A model generated the notes under the pieces. That model ran no database searches. It had not been told where the DNA came from and saw nothing but the letters and a program-made list of their open reading frames with translations. The position numbers and the translations under genes were made by a program. DNA of 64,000 nt from a virus. Within the stretch, counting starts at the first letter, position 1, and the number at the start of each line of letters is the position of its first letter. The stretch is from IMG/VR virus record IMGVR_UViG_3300007735_000926, positions 1 to 64,000 of that record; one strand, written 5' to 3'. This document shows positions 30,862-40,673 of the stretch, piece by piece.

Positions 30862-33411
30862 ATGGAGAACGTATCAGACATCAAATTTCCCAAATCCATC
30901 ACAAATCCCGACGTTGATATTGTCAATGCGTTGGATTCGGCACAACCATTTTCGTTCTTAGAATTTATAAAAATAATAGACGACAATTTTACTGTCGATA
31001 ATTTACAGGTTATTTACACCCAATATTTGAAAAAATGGAACAGGGTGAAAAGTATAAAGGAAACGGAAGATGCTTCGACCATTATAGAAAGATATCGAGA
31101 CTTTATAAGGGATATAAATTTAAAATATTCTACGAACGAAGAACAAAAATTCTTATCCAAATTAGATTTCAACGATCCTCTGGATTTAGATCTGGCTATA
31201 CCTTTCTATAGTAGAAAATTGACAGAAATTGCTGGATACTACAATAAAAAAAGGGAAGAAAGCAAATATCAAATCATAAAGAAAAAGTTGGTAGGCACTA
31301 ACACTTTATTGGAACAAGAGATAAGAAATAATATCATAAATTATTTACAAAATGTTGATAATGGAGAAATTTATTACAATATTCAAGAAATTAAAGATAA
31401 TATCTCTATCAATGTCGATGAATTATATGATTCATACCCTCTTTATTTCAATCAGACACCAAATGATAAAATTTATGATAATAAAGATTTAGATTACGGT
31501 TTGGATATATTTTTAAAAAATAATTCTGATATTATTTCGGAAGTATTTTCTAATATGACCGTTTCAGAATTAGGTATTAAAGAAATAAATGATCTTTTAG
31601 ATAATAAAAGAAAATTGACTGAGAAGTATATTGGTAATGATTTTTATTATCTATCTACAGGATCAACCGTTAATGATTTCGTATCGGGTTTGGCTATATT
31701 AGCGGATAAACCATCTCAAAACTTTTTAAATATTGATTATCCAACCACCGCATCGACAGATAGGAAAATTTTAATCACGAAAGAAGATGTGGGGTATTTC
31801 CGACCACATAAAACATCTATAATCAATATTGATGGTAAGAATTTAAGTTTTTCATTTAATCTTGAAAATTTACAACCAAATACCATTTATTATTTTCAAG
31901 ATCCAGCTATAAGAGGTGATAATGGTGATATTATCACATTCATTAACGATAACGATTATGTCCGTAGAAATTTCACTTCTGGTAAATCAAAGATATTACC
32001 AAGTAGTAAAAGAAATGATAGTAAATATTACGGATATATATCCAAAATCGAATTAAATTCTGACAAATATCTCGATAAGTTGTCAAATATAGGTTATTTA
32101 CAGGATTCTAAACAAGATATTTACAATAATTTATTCGGATTATTCAAAAATGATGGTTCTTTCACTAGGACCATTTCTTCTCATGATGCTGTTCCAGATT
32201 TGTATTATAAGATATTGAATGGTCACACTTTTTATGACTATCTTTATAATGAAGGGTTCAATTTCAATTATTCTACTGTTGATGATACAACATATAATTA
32301 CACGAATAGATCAGGATTGAGCACTTTCACTAATGGGTTTTCCGCCATCTCCTCTACCAATTTGTATTATCAAATATTCGGAGGAACATTTAGCAATAAT
32401 CAATTTTATTATGAAAATGAATATCTTCCAGATTTCCAAACATTGGAAGGCTTGTATATAATGGATGGTGACACCCCTTATGTGGATGCGGCTTCTTCTG
32501 ATTTAAGTTCATTCGAATTGAGTGGTAATTTTTATTACTCACAACTCATCGAAGCTGGTATCAATTCTTCTTCACCACTGAGAAGGGCATTATTAGATGC
32601 AAGATTCCCGACCATAACAGCAAACATGCTGAGAGATATCTACCCAAATGATACAAATACGTTCATGATAGATGGAGCATTTTTCGGTAGTGATTATCCA
32701 GATTTTTCACCGACTATATCTCAAATATACTATGATGATACAGTTCTGAAAAACAGTGAATATGTCTTATCATCAGCACCTGTTAAGAATTTGTATGACA
32801 GATTCAATACGAATGGTGAATTATATGTTAGAAATTCATACACAATGGAAATTTCACCATTGCAATCTGAATTAACATATCTTACGAATGTGTTGCCATT
32901 ATCGGTTTATAATGAATCGTTGAGTGCTGTTAGAAGGTTTGACATTGTTTCTGATATTCTTACCATAGAAACAAAAAACAACCTGATTATCACCAAACTG
33001 TTTTTCGAAAATGGTCAATTTTTGACACCCACCAAACAAACATACGTTATTGAACATGGTGGTAATGTTTCAAATAGATATTATAAAGATGGGAGCATCT
33101 ACTTCACCATTATTGACAATTTATCTAGTAATAATGTTGATGCCTTGTTGATAAAGCCTTCAATATTCGAATTCAATGTTGAGCAGCATATTTTATCAGA
33201 GTATGATAATTACTCCATTTCACCGATATCTGTCAGTTCACCTTCGATATCGGCATTTGAATCACCAACCTTAGCCTATAATAGCAAAAATAAAAAATTC
33301 ACCACATCATTCTTAATCAAGAATGCTTCAAGCGAATTCATTATTGCTGAAGTAGATTTCGAAATGAATCCTTTTAAAATAATAAATGTTTCTCAATATA
33401 ATCAAAAATGA
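30862..33411 (+). CDS. Large baseplate/tail-fibre-network protein, unknown family
   Basis: An 849-residue protein. Residues about 1-260 are helical and charged ('YLKKWNRVKSIKETEDASTI', 'ILNIDYPTTASTDRKILIT' follows later), with 'FYSRKLTEIAGYYNKKREES', a stretch reminiscent of conserved wedge proteins of environmental T4-like phages. The rest is a series of beta-rich, Tyr/Asn/Ser-rich segments. No enzymatic motif. Its place third after gp25-gp6 suggests a wedge component. Stop overlaps the next ATG (ATGA). Confidence 0.6.
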   Translation: MENVSDIKFPKSITNPDVDIVNALDSAQPFSFLEFIKIIDDNFTVDNLQVIYTQYLKKWNRVKSIKETEDASTIIERYRDFIRDINLKYSTNEEQKFLSKLDFNDPLDLDLAIPFYSRKLTEIAGYYNKKREESKYQIIKKKLVGTNTLLEQEIRNNIINYLQNVDNGEIYYNIQEIKDNISINVDELYDSYPLYFNQTPNDKIYDNKDLDYGLDIFLKNNSDIISEVFSNMTVSELGIKEINDLLDNKRKLTEKYIGNDFYYLSTGSTVNDFVSGLAILADKPSQNFLNIDYPTTASTDRKILITKEDVGYFRPHKTSIINIDGKNLSFSFNLENLQPNTIYYFQDPAIRGDNGDIITFINDNDYVRRNFTSGKSKILPSSKRNDSKYYGYISKIELNSDKYLDKLSNIGYLQDSKQDIYNNLFGLFKNDGSFTRTISSHDAVPDLYYKILNGHTFYDYLYNEGFNFNYSTVDDTTYNYTNRSGLSTFTNGFSAISSTNLYYQIFGGTFSNNQFYYENEYLPDFQTLEGLYIMDGDTPYVDAASSDLSSFELSGNFYYSQLIEAGINSSSPLRRALLDARFPTITANMLRDIYPNDTNTFMIDGAFFGSDYPDFSPTISQIYYDDTVLKNSEYVLSSAPVKNLYDRFNTNGELYVRNSYTMEISPLQSELTYLTNVLPLSVYNESLSAVRRFDIVSDILTIETKNNLIITKLFFENGQFLTPTKQTYVIEHGGNVSNRYYKDGSIYFTIIDNLSSNNVDALLIKPSIFEFNVEQHILSEYDNYSISPISVSSPSISAFESPTLAYNSKNKKFTTSFLIKNASSEFIIAEVDFEMNPFKIINVSQYNQK

Positions 33412-33896
33412 ATACCGCATATTTATCATTGTCTTCAAATAACACATCGAATACTGATATTCTTCCTTTGGTCGTATTGGATGATATCACAACACTGAAT
33501 GTTATGTTGACAGGTGTTTCAGAAAATTTCTTACCTTGTTTTTTGAAAATAAATTGGGGCGATGACACTGAAGAATTTTTCGAAAATGATGTCATGTTGA
33601 ATATTGCTTCATTTCAAGGAAAATATTCTGAAGTATTGAATACTACATTCAGTCACATATATTATCCTAGCGGGTCTTCGACAAGTAAAGATTTATCTGC
33701 AAATTTTTATGTATCTTATTGTAATGGTGATGTTTCAACCTTTACCGTGCCTATTAGTGTCGTGAATTACAATTACGAGCAAAGTATTGAGGATCTGACA
33801 TTAATAAATACGATTAGCAAATTTGATAAAAAAATACACCAATTTGTGACTAAAAATGGTGGGTATTTGATTGAGCTTGAAACGCCGTCCAATTAA
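33408..33896 (+). CDS. Small PKD-like baseplate-associated protein
   Basis: A 162-residue protein with 'LKINWGDDTEEFF' and 'FSHIYYPSGSS', the opening and closing features of a PKD-like domain ('inWGDgt' and 'f.HiY'). It probably forms a single Ig-like domain with a helical C-terminal tail ('TISKFDKKIHQFVTKNGG'). It overlaps the preceding gene by 4 bases and is translationally coupled. Role unknown; a baseplate decoration or adaptor is likely. Confidence 0.6.
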   Translation: MNTAYLSLSSNNTSNTDILPLVVLDDITTLNVMLTGVSENFLPCFLKINWGDDTEEFFENDVMLNIASFQGKYSEVLNTTFSHIYYPSGSSTSKDLSANFYVSYCNGDVSTFTVPISVVNYNYEQSIEDLTLINTISKFDKKIHQFVTKNGGYLIELETPSN

Positions 33897-33901
33897 ATAC
33901 T
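33894..33901 (+). promoter_or_regulatory. T4-late-like box before the 727-aa gene
   Basis: TAAATACT, then AAT, then GTG at 33905. An ATG at 33903 is out of frame; the 3-base rule picks the in-frame GTG. Confidence 0.55.
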
Positions 33902-33904
33902 AAT

Positions 33905-36088
33905 GTGGATACATTCGTAAGTAAAATATCATCCTGCAATGCTCGTGAATTCTCATATAATGATGAGAATTTCACTCTCAGTAAATTTGAAAGATATTAT
34001 GATGGTGGATACAAATTCAATTTTTACAACGCATTCTCGAATATTAGAGATACCAAACATAAAAATTATAGTATTTTCTATCTAACGGATGAAATCAAAC
34101 AGTCTGACGTAACTCCTAAAAACGATATCAACATAAAATCGGAAAAATCTCTGACATTCTTAAATTTTGGAGATGCTTATCTGAATTTTAATCTCAAAAG
34201 TAATTCTGTTTTGGGTTCATTGGGTATTTACACGAATTATGATTGCTATGGTGATTATACGTTCAGTAGTAACGTATCGGACAATACGAATTTTATAATC
34301 GATCTTAAAGATTCAAATATCTGTAATATTTACAAAGTATTTGATTACAAAAAATACTATTTGACCCAAGATTCTGAAAACACTGCCAATTTTTACACTC
34401 AAAAATTAGGATTATCGGGTATAGATTTTAATTATATTTATTCGAAATCCAATAACTCGATTTGTTTGTTTAGAAATGATGGATCTTGTAAATTACTGAG
34501 TAAAATAGGTGATACATTGACGCTGGTGCCTTTCACGAGTGCCAATAAGATGCTGGCACCATTGAATAATATCAAAATTGATAAAAATATCTATACCAAT
34601 GTTGGAAATAATGATAATTTCACATTAGTTGGTTACGATGAAAGTAATTTGATTCCAGACAATCTCATAGAGAAAGATTTGTCTAATAATTTTCTCTTAC
34701 ATTCTGAAAATGATGATGTTGAGATTATTGTTTTGAAAAATCAATTGACTCAAGATGATATCTTTACATCGGGAAACACGTTGATATCCGCCAATAGTTC
34801 TCCTTTCTATATGAAAGAAATGAGGGCATATTCTTCGATTTTTAATGATATTGATAGTGAAAAAGACGAAAGTTTATCGTTGAATTATATTTTTTACAAC
34901 AAACCATACATAATAAATAAGGGTAAGAATACAATCAAGGCACCAAATGATTTAAATCCTTTTACAAAAATCAATATAAACGATACAAAATTTATCGAAT
35001 CTGGTGCATTATCATACACAAATCCTGTTTATGCTGATAAAGTTTATAAATTAGACAATTCTCAAGGTTATAGTGATGGGCAGACTTATTTATGCACTTG
35101 GTTGTCCGGTTCACCTTTAGGTGATAATAAAGTCTGGGTGGATCGATATTATTACCCAGATCGTATTGAAAAGCAATCTGCTTTGGCTAGTAATTCAACT
35201 TTCAATGTTACTTACGCTGATTTAATTGAACAATTAGTTGAAGGGAACGATCTAATCAAACAAAGTTTATCGGCTTATTATGTTTTCGACAAGAAAAGTG
35301 ATTTTATCATTGAACCAAATGATGTTTTCATATATGAGCGTTTGAATACGTTACCACCAATAAATTCAGCAGATGAAATCCAAATATGTGGAATAGAAAA
35401 TTCTAATTATTTCGAAAAAATGAACAATGATGGTGTTTTTTCCATATTTTTCACATTTAGCGGCGATGAAAAAAATTGGTCATTCGCCAGCAGACGCAAC
35501 AATATAGATGGCGGTATAAATGTTGATAAGAATAGTGATAATATCACTTTTTCTTTGAAATTATACGATCCTAGCAATAAAACAACCATCGTTTTTGAGG
35601 CTACGACACAATTGAAAAAATTAAAAATCAATACAGTGACAATATCCTTAGATTCTATCAATGGATCTGGTTATTTCAGCTTAAATGGGACAAATATTAA
35701 AGATTTCTCTTTTGATAAGTCACAATTTTTTGGCAAGAAGCTGCTTTTTGGTGATTTCGATCTAAATGACAACGTTGAAAATTTCAAAATATATTCCAAA
35801 TACTTAAATTTTGATGAATCATTGATATTACCTTATATCAATGGTTTACAGAATATCGACACTCTCGTCATTACCATTCCATGTGGACAGAGAAACAGTG
35901 AAGATGAAATTGAATTGTTGCAATGTGTTTGTAACAATCAAACTTTCAAATCAAATCATATCGATGTTTTGATTAAAAATGTTGATGTCCCGAATGACAT
36001 CAAAAATAATTTGATAAAAATTGTGCAGGATACATGTAAATCCTTCTCCCCTTTAACCACTGAAATAAATAAGATAGAATTTTATTGA
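33905..36088 (+). CDS. Baseplate/fibre protein with a C-terminal lectin-like (LamG/ConA-type) domain
   Basis: A 727-residue protein. Residues about 495-650 resemble a concanavalin-type jelly roll: 'GVFSIFFTFSGDEKNWSFAS', 'VTISLDSINGSGYFSLNGT', 'KKLLFGDFDLNDNVENFKIY' and 'SKYLNFDESLILPYING'. This is the typical order 'siff.f......w..l....g.g...l.vNG' ending with 'i..f.iy...l...ei'. The N-terminal part is beta-rich without recognised motifs. A glycan-binding role in host recognition is plausible. GTG start chosen by promoter spacing. Confidence 0.65.
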   Translation: MDTFVSKISSCNAREFSYNDENFTLSKFERYYDGGYKFNFYNAFSNIRDTKHKNYSIFYLTDEIKQSDVTPKNDINIKSEKSLTFLNFGDAYLNFNLKSNSVLGSLGIYTNYDCYGDYTFSSNVSDNTNFIIDLKDSNICNIYKVFDYKKYYLTQDSENTANFYTQKLGLSGIDFNYIYSKSNNSICLFRNDGSCKLLSKIGDTLTLVPFTSANKMLAPLNNIKIDKNIYTNVGNNDNFTLVGYDESNLIPDNLIEKDLSNNFLLHSENDDVEIIVLKNQLTQDDIFTSGNTLISANSSPFYMKEMRAYSSIFNDIDSEKDESLSLNYIFYNKPYIINKGKNTIKAPNDLNPFTKININDTKFIESGALSYTNPVYADKVYKLDNSQGYSDGQTYLCTWLSGSPLGDNKVWVDRYYYPDRIEKQSALASNSTFNVTYADLIEQLVEGNDLIKQSLSAYYVFDKKSDFIIEPNDVFIYERLNTLPPINSADEIQICGIENSNYFEKMNNDGVFSIFFTFSGDEKNWSFASRRNNIDGGINVDKNSDNITFSLKLYDPSNKTTIVFEATTQLKKLKINTVTISLDSINGSGYFSLNGTNIKDFSFDKSQFFGKKLLFGDFDLNDNVENFKIYSKYLNFDESLILPYINGLQNIDTLVITIPCGQRNSEDEIELLQCVCNNQTFKSNHIDVLIKNVDVPNDIKNNLIKIVQDTCKSFSPLTTEINKIEFY

Positions 36089-36091
36089 ATA

Positions 36092-37867
36092 ATGACAACA
36101 TATTTTAAATACACAAATGGCGAATCTTTCACCTTAAACGGTATTGACTATTCGGGGTTTTTCAACATCCAGAATGCCGTCGCCTATACTGGTAAAATAA
36201 AGGATAATTTCTCCGAAGAATTAACACCCAAAAACAATTTTTTATCCGAATTTTATCTCAAGCAATTAGAATTCGATAATCAATTCAATTCTATTGAAAA
36301 AATTATACCATATTTCACAAATTCTTTCGATATTTTAAATAAAAATGAATTAGATAAAATATTTGATAAAGTCAATATGAACAATTTAATGGTTTTCAAA
36401 TCATTGATTATCAGTGATCCTAGAATTATTGATTTTGATGAAAATGATTGCCATTTTTATGGATTATCCTCCACAAATAGAGATACGAGAAACGATGACA
36501 TCATGATGGGTAAAAATGTTGTCACCCATATCGATAATTTCAACTATTCTGATGAATGGGCATTCCTAGAAAATGTTAAATATGGAGATTTCATCGTAAA
36601 ATCAGACCAGAATTTCAAATATCTCTGCTCTACTGGTAAAGATTTAATAACTATAAATGGATCATTTGATGATATGTCGTTGCTGACATATAATATCAAC
36701 GATTTGGAATTTGGTGAAGAAATCTATGGTATATATTACGATGAATCTGAAAATAAAATCAATGTAATCACCAATGGAGTCATCAACATTTATGAAGGTT
36801 TGAATTATATCGAATGTGAAACCTTAATTTTAGTTGATAGCATCAAAATAGGTGATGTCGATACTGTATCTTTGAAATGGAGCACTAAGAAAAAATTTGA
36901 AGAGACATTTGGCGTATTTCAAGATAGATTTTATAATATAAATTCAAATAATGTGAGATTCATGAAATATGGCGATAATATGAGAACAATTATCAACAAT
37001 AATGTGTTATATTTCTGGAATAAGAAATTTTCGACATTACTCACAACAATGAATCTAGCCGAATATGGTATAGAGAATGTCACAGCAATAGATATCAGAA
37101 ATGTTGATGATTTCGTGATCATTTTACACTTAAAAAATGGTGTTTATTCAATAGCAACTTTCGATCCATATGCGATATCAACAACATTTATCAATTGTGA
37201 GATAAACGACTTAAGTGAAAATCAATATGATGTCATCTTTTCAACTTATGATTCGAATATCTTCTACATAAGAAGTGTTGACAACATTGAAACAAGATTT
37301 ATCTCAAATCCACGTAACACTGCTGGTAATTTTAAAAAATTCAGTTTAAAATATCCACCAGATTATCTTTTCAACAACACATATCATAAATTTGGAGATA
37401 CTCCAATTAAATGGAATACTAATAGAATGAATTCTAATAATTTCCATAACATCATCTTTAATGAGATTACAAAAAGTAACAAAAATTATACTCTATTACA
37501 CAATTCGGGTAGATTGTATGCGCTCAAACAACCAATTATGAACAACAGATACGCATCAATTAATGATAGTATCACCAAATATTTTACGAATGTTTCATGT
37601 GGTGAGCACTCTTTTGGCATATTTTTCAATAAAAATGTATTGGATATATTGAAAGATACATTGACTCTTTATACAAAAGCATCTAATTCTTACAATTTCA
37701 AAAAAGATGATGTTTTGTTGAATAGTATCAAAAAAATCGATTATGATTTGAAAAATCTGAGAATAAATGGGAATGAAAGTATCAACACTACAACGATGCA
37801 GCGTATTTTTACATTGATAACGGAGATTCAGCAAAAATTAATTTCCAATTTGATCACTTCTGAATAA
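36092..37867 (+). CDS. Baseplate/fibre-region structural protein of unknown family
   Basis: A 591-residue protein beginning 'TTYFKYTNGESFTLNGIDYS' then 'GFFNIQNAVAYTGK', an opening I associate with environmental T4-like phage structural proteins. The middle has several similar beta-type segments ('LHLKNGVYSIATFDPYA', 'LLHNSGRLYALKQPI', 'GEHSFGIFFNK') that could be blades of a beta-propeller. It lies 3 bases after the lectin-like gene and 8 before the collar fibre. No enzymatic residues evident. Confidence 0.6.
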   Translation: MTTYFKYTNGESFTLNGIDYSGFFNIQNAVAYTGKIKDNFSEELTPKNNFLSEFYLKQLEFDNQFNSIEKIIPYFTNSFDILNKNELDKIFDKVNMNNLMVFKSLIISDPRIIDFDENDCHFYGLSSTNRDTRNDDIMMGKNVVTHIDNFNYSDEWAFLENVKYGDFIVKSDQNFKYLCSTGKDLITINGSFDDMSLLTYNINDLEFGEEIYGIYYDESENKINVITNGVINIYEGLNYIECETLILVDSIKIGDVDTVSLKWSTKKKFEETFGVFQDRFYNINSNNVRFMKYGDNMRTIINNNVLYFWNKKFSTLLTTMNLAEYGIENVTAIDIRNVDDFVIILHLKNGVYSIATFDPYAISTTFINCEINDLSENQYDVIFSTYDSNIFYIRSVDNIETRFISNPRNTAGNFKKFSLKYPPDYLFNNTYHKFGDTPIKWNTNRMNSNNFHNIIFNEITKSNKNYTLLHNSGRLYALKQPIMNNRYASINDSITKYFTNVSCGEHSFGIFFNKNVLDILKDTLTLYTKASNSYNFKKDDVLLNSIKKIDYDLKNLRINGNESINTTTMQRIFTLITEIQQKLISNLITSE

Positions 37868-37872
37868 ATAAT
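37865..37872 (+). promoter_or_regulatory. T4-late-like promoter of the collar-fibre gene
   Basis: TAAATAAT, then AGT, then ATG at 37876. Confidence 0.65.
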
Positions 37873-37875
37873 AGT

Positions 37876-38538
37876 ATGTTACCTGATCTCACTGACCAAT
37901 TTATAGCAGATTCATACGCTGGGATAATTCACACTTCGAATGTTCCGGTTTCTCAAAGTAATTCAACCCAAGTTTATGATGGTAAGGGGAATAAAACAAG
38001 CATGAAAATAGGTGCCGAAGGTAATGGCGCATCATTTTCTGGAACAGTATCTGTCGATGAGTTGAGTATCGACGGTTATTCTACCTTGATCAATTATCTT
38101 TATCCTATCGGCTCTGTGTATTTCAGTGCAACGAACACTAATCCATCATCTAGGTTTAAAAATACAATCTGGGAACAAATTACACAAGGACAATTCATCG
38201 TATCTGTTGGTACTGGAGTAGATGAAAATAGCAATACTAAAACATTCAATCCTTTAGAGAACAAAGGATCATATTCCAAAACTCTTGATACTTCAAATCT
38301 CCCATCCCATTCTCACTATGTTTCAAGTGATAGCGTTGTCGTAGCAAACTCTGCAAATGCTTTAACATCTGGTAATGTTCTCGCAGTCGGTGGAGCGGTA
38401 TCTCTCGATCAAGCTTACATGCTCAAAGGAAGCACTGGAAATGCCACTATCGGTAAAACCTCATCAATCGGAGGAGGGGCACCGATAGCAATAACACCAC
38501 CATCTTTCGGTCTTTATGTTTGGAAAAGAACATCTTAA
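37876..38538 (+). CDS. Tail fibre protein with phage tail-collar domain
   Basis: A 220-residue protein containing the collar signature 'LYPIGSVYFSATNTNPSSRF' with 'NTIWEQITQGQFIVSVG' (about 75-115), 'TSNLPSHSHYVS' (the 'LP.H.H' metal/fold motif, about 140-150) and the C-terminal 'APIAITPPSFGLYVWKRTS'. This domain occurs in T4 gp12-like short fibres and in many baseplate-attached fibres. T4 gp12 is 527 residues, so this is a compact version lacking a long shaft. Confidence 0.85.
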   Translation: MLPDLTDQFIADSYAGIIHTSNVPVSQSNSTQVYDGKGNKTSMKIGAEGNGASFSGTVSVDELSIDGYSTLINYLYPIGSVYFSATNTNPSSRFKNTIWEQITQGQFIVSVGTGVDENSNTKTFNPLENKGSYSKTLDTSNLPSHSHYVSSDSVVVANSANALTSGNVLAVGGAVSLDQAYMLKGSTGNATIGKTSSIGGGAPIAITPPSFGLYVWKRTS

Positions 38539-38541
38539 AAT

Positions 38542-39633
38542 ATGGCAAATATTCAAATTTCAAAATTAAAATTTCGCAGGGGCACCAATGCTCAAAGATT
38601 GGCTATACGTTTAGACCAAGGCGAACCGGGATATACTACTGATACAAATCGTTTATATATTGGTAATGGGGTATTGAGTGGTGGTGTGTCGGTGACGACT
38701 AAAAACCACACACCTTTGACTAATTATTATAGCTTATCAGATACTTACTCAGAGATAGGTGATATTGTATCTATTGATAATATTTGGTATCAATTGACAG
38801 CAAATCCTTACACTGATCTTACAAAATGGGGAAAAATTGCGACCAAAATATCACAAGAATTTGAATATGATTCGTCGTCTACTATCAATTTAAAATTGAG
38901 TGGGGTATCAGTATCGAAAATAAACCCCAATACTGTCAATAATGGTTTATATATCAATGATAATAAATTGCAAATTAATTACAATCCATCATTTTTTAGC
39001 CTTTCGGCAAATAAATTTTCATTGAATTTGGGTTCTATTACCACTAGAGAATTACTTTCATCTTCTTTTGGAAATGGATTGAGTGGGGGTAATGGTAATA
39101 CCGTATCTCTCAACGTTGATCCTGCTAGTTTTACTTTTTCTAATGGAGCTTTATCAGCAAATTATTCGTCAATATACAATTCAATAAGTTCATATGGTGG
39201 CAAAACCACTTTTTACACACCTGCCGCCAATACGAATATTTTATTGACACTCCAAGCAAAAGTTGGAGATGTATCAACTGTGGATGGTGTTTTATACCAA
39301 GCTACAAATGCTTCCACTAATTTGTCATCGGCATGGACCGATATTAGCGATAAGAAAGCAGTTCAGAGATCAGTATTTACAACACTCACAGGTAACTCAA
39401 CATTAAACGGAACGAATACTTTATCATCCATCTTTAATGGCACTCCCGCACACAATATTACAGGTGCTATTCCGGGCCTTAAATTGACAAATTTTGAAGC
39501 AATATCATCAAATGGTGTTAGCACAGTAACTATAACATTAACATCTGCTGGATTTTTGGCTTATGAAGGCGATTTCACTTCGAAAACAGGACAACCATTC
39601 GGTAGATTTGCGATACCAATCTTTGCATATTAA
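38542..39633 (+). CDS. Fibre protein with Mtd-type N-terminal domain
   Basis: A 363-residue protein whose N-terminus 'ISKLKFRRGTNAQRLAIRLD' and 'QGEPGYTTDTNRLYIGNG' matches the major-tropism-determinant N-terminal domain ('l.fRRGT.aq......l..GEpgyttDt.rlyvGdG'), a trimeric virion-attachment module. The remainder is Ser/Asn/Thr-rich beta structure with 'IPGLKLTNFEAISSNG' near the end. No C-type lectin variable domain is visible. The next gene begins with the same domain, so the two form a paralogous pair. Confidence 0.8.
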   Translation: MANIQISKLKFRRGTNAQRLAIRLDQGEPGYTTDTNRLYIGNGVLSGGVSVTTKNHTPLTNYYSLSDTYSEIGDIVSIDNIWYQLTANPYTDLTKWGKIATKISQEFEYDSSSTINLKLSGVSVSKINPNTVNNGLYINDNKLQINYNPSFFSLSANKFSLNLGSITTRELLSSSFGNGLSGGNGNTVSLNVDPASFTFSNGALSANYSSIYNSISSYGGKTTFYTPAANTNILLTLQAKVGDVSTVDGVLYQATNASTNLSSAWTDISDKKAVQRSVFTTLTGNSTLNGTNTLSSIFNGTPAHNITGAIPGLKLTNFEAISSNGVSTVTITLTSAGFLAYEGDFTSKTGQPFGRFAIPIFAY

Positions 39634-39635
39634 TT

Positions 39636-40103
39636 ATGAGCGTAGAAATATTCAACAACACCCTATTAAAAATTTTATTCCGTCAAGGAAATAATAATGA
39701 ACGTCTGAATGTAGTCTTCAATTCAGGAGAACCTGCTTTCACTACAGATACTCGTCGTTTATTCATCGGTGATGGTGTAACGATTGGTGGTGTTCTCGCT
39801 GGCAATCTGTTTAAAGGCAGTGTGACAAATATCACCAGTGTTGCTCCAGCAGAAATTGGTGATACTGTTTACAACAGCGATACTAAGATATTATATCGAT
39901 TGAAGACTGGCAGCGGATCAGCTATTAGTGATTGGGAAGCTATTGGTGGTAAAGGAATTGATAGTAACGTGCAAATAGCTAATGGTGGTAGCACCATAAC
40001 AAATTTAGTTAGCACTAATAAGACCACTTGGTCAACTCTATCCGCTAATAAAGATCCAAACACATTTTATATAGTGACTGATAATAATTACATCATATAT
40101 TAA
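39636..40103 (+). CDS. Short fibre protein with Mtd-type N-terminal domain
   Basis: A 155-residue paralogue of the preceding gene: 'LKILFRQGNNNERLNVVFNS', 'GEPAFTTDTRRLFIGDG'. After the attachment domain comes a second small domain ('EIGDTVYNSDTKILYRLKTG', cf. 'EIGDIVSIDNIWYQL' in the neighbour) and a short end 'FYIVTDNNYIIY'. It contains no obvious receptor-binding tip. It may be an adaptor or capping piece for the longer fibre. It lies 2 bases after its paralogue. Confidence 0.75.
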   Translation: MSVEIFNNTLLKILFRQGNNNERLNVVFNSGEPAFTTDTRRLFIGDGVTIGGVLAGNLFKGSVTNITSVAPAEIGDTVYNSDTKILYRLKTGSGSAISDWEAIGGKGIDSNVQIANGGSTITNLVSTNKTTWSTLSANKDPNTFYIVTDNNYIIY

Positions 40104-40128
40104 AATATATTGAATAATAGATGAGATA

Positions 40129-40662
40129 ATGCCTACGGAAACACCATCCACTACGGAAACACCATCCACTACGGAAACACCATCCACTACGGAAACACCA
40201 TCCACTACGGAAACACCATCCACTACGGAAACTACGTCCACTACACCCACTACATCAACTACGTCTACTACGTCCACTACACCCACTACATCAACTACGT
40301 CCACTACGCCCACTACATCAACTACGTCCACTACATCAACTACGTCCACTACATCAACTACATCTACTACCACTAGCACTACAACTTCTTCACCGTCTAC
40401 CACAGAAACACAAAATTGTTGTGTCCCTGCTCCAGAAATTATAGCAGATTTTCCACCAATCTTGCAAGCATTTACCACTTTTCAAGTTTCTAAGTTAAAA
40501 TCATCCATTACTTTTCCAACTACTTCTAATCCTTTAAATTTCGGAATAACAACCAGCACTACTACCACAACTACTACCACAACTACTACTACGACCACTC
40601 TTGCTCCCACAATTCCAATTATAAAATGTGTGGATAATACTTGTAATAAGCTAGGGTTTTGA
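40129..40662 (+). CDS. Threonine-rich low-complexity protein, probable surface-exposed stalk
   Basis: A 177-residue protein. Residues 2-85 are runs of TETPST and TSTTPTTSTT; a short ordered section (about 88-140) includes 'QNCCVPAPEIIADFPP'; another Thr run is followed by 'LAPTIPIIKCVDNTCNKLGF' with two Cys. Long Thr/Ser/Pro tracts are typical of extended or O-glycosylated stalks, and a GT2-type glycosyltransferase is the next gene. The plus strand is chosen because this frame continues the fibre operon; the opposite-strand frame is a repeat-driven shadow. Confidence 0.6.
   Translation: MPTETPSTTETPSTTETPSTTETPSTTETPSTTETTSTTPTTSTTSTTSTTPTTSTTSTTPTTSTTSTTSTTSTTSTTSTTTSTTTSSPSTTETQNCCVPAPEIIADFPPILQAFTTFQVSKLKSSITFPTTSNPLNFGITTSTTTTTTTTTTTTTTLAPTIPIIKCVDNTCNKLGF
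40141..40230 (+). repeat. Five perfect 18-bp tandem repeats, start of a Thr-codon microsatellite
   Basis: Unit ACACCATCCACTACGGAA repeated five times without a mismatch, followed to about 40390 by shorter imperfect ACT-based repeats. Units are multiples of 3, so copy-number changes keep the frame. Confidence 0.95.
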
Positions 40663-40673
40663 TAATTATTTTC

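Noticed and set aside
38542-40103. Diversity-generating retroelement suggested by Mtd-type fibre domains
   Set aside because: No reverse transcriptase, template repeat or C-type-lectin variable domain is visible in the window.
40038-40478. Minus-strand frame of 146 codons rich in Val-Asp repeats
   Set aside because: It is the antisense image of the ACT-type repeats in the Thr-rich gene; the plus frame continues the fibre operon.
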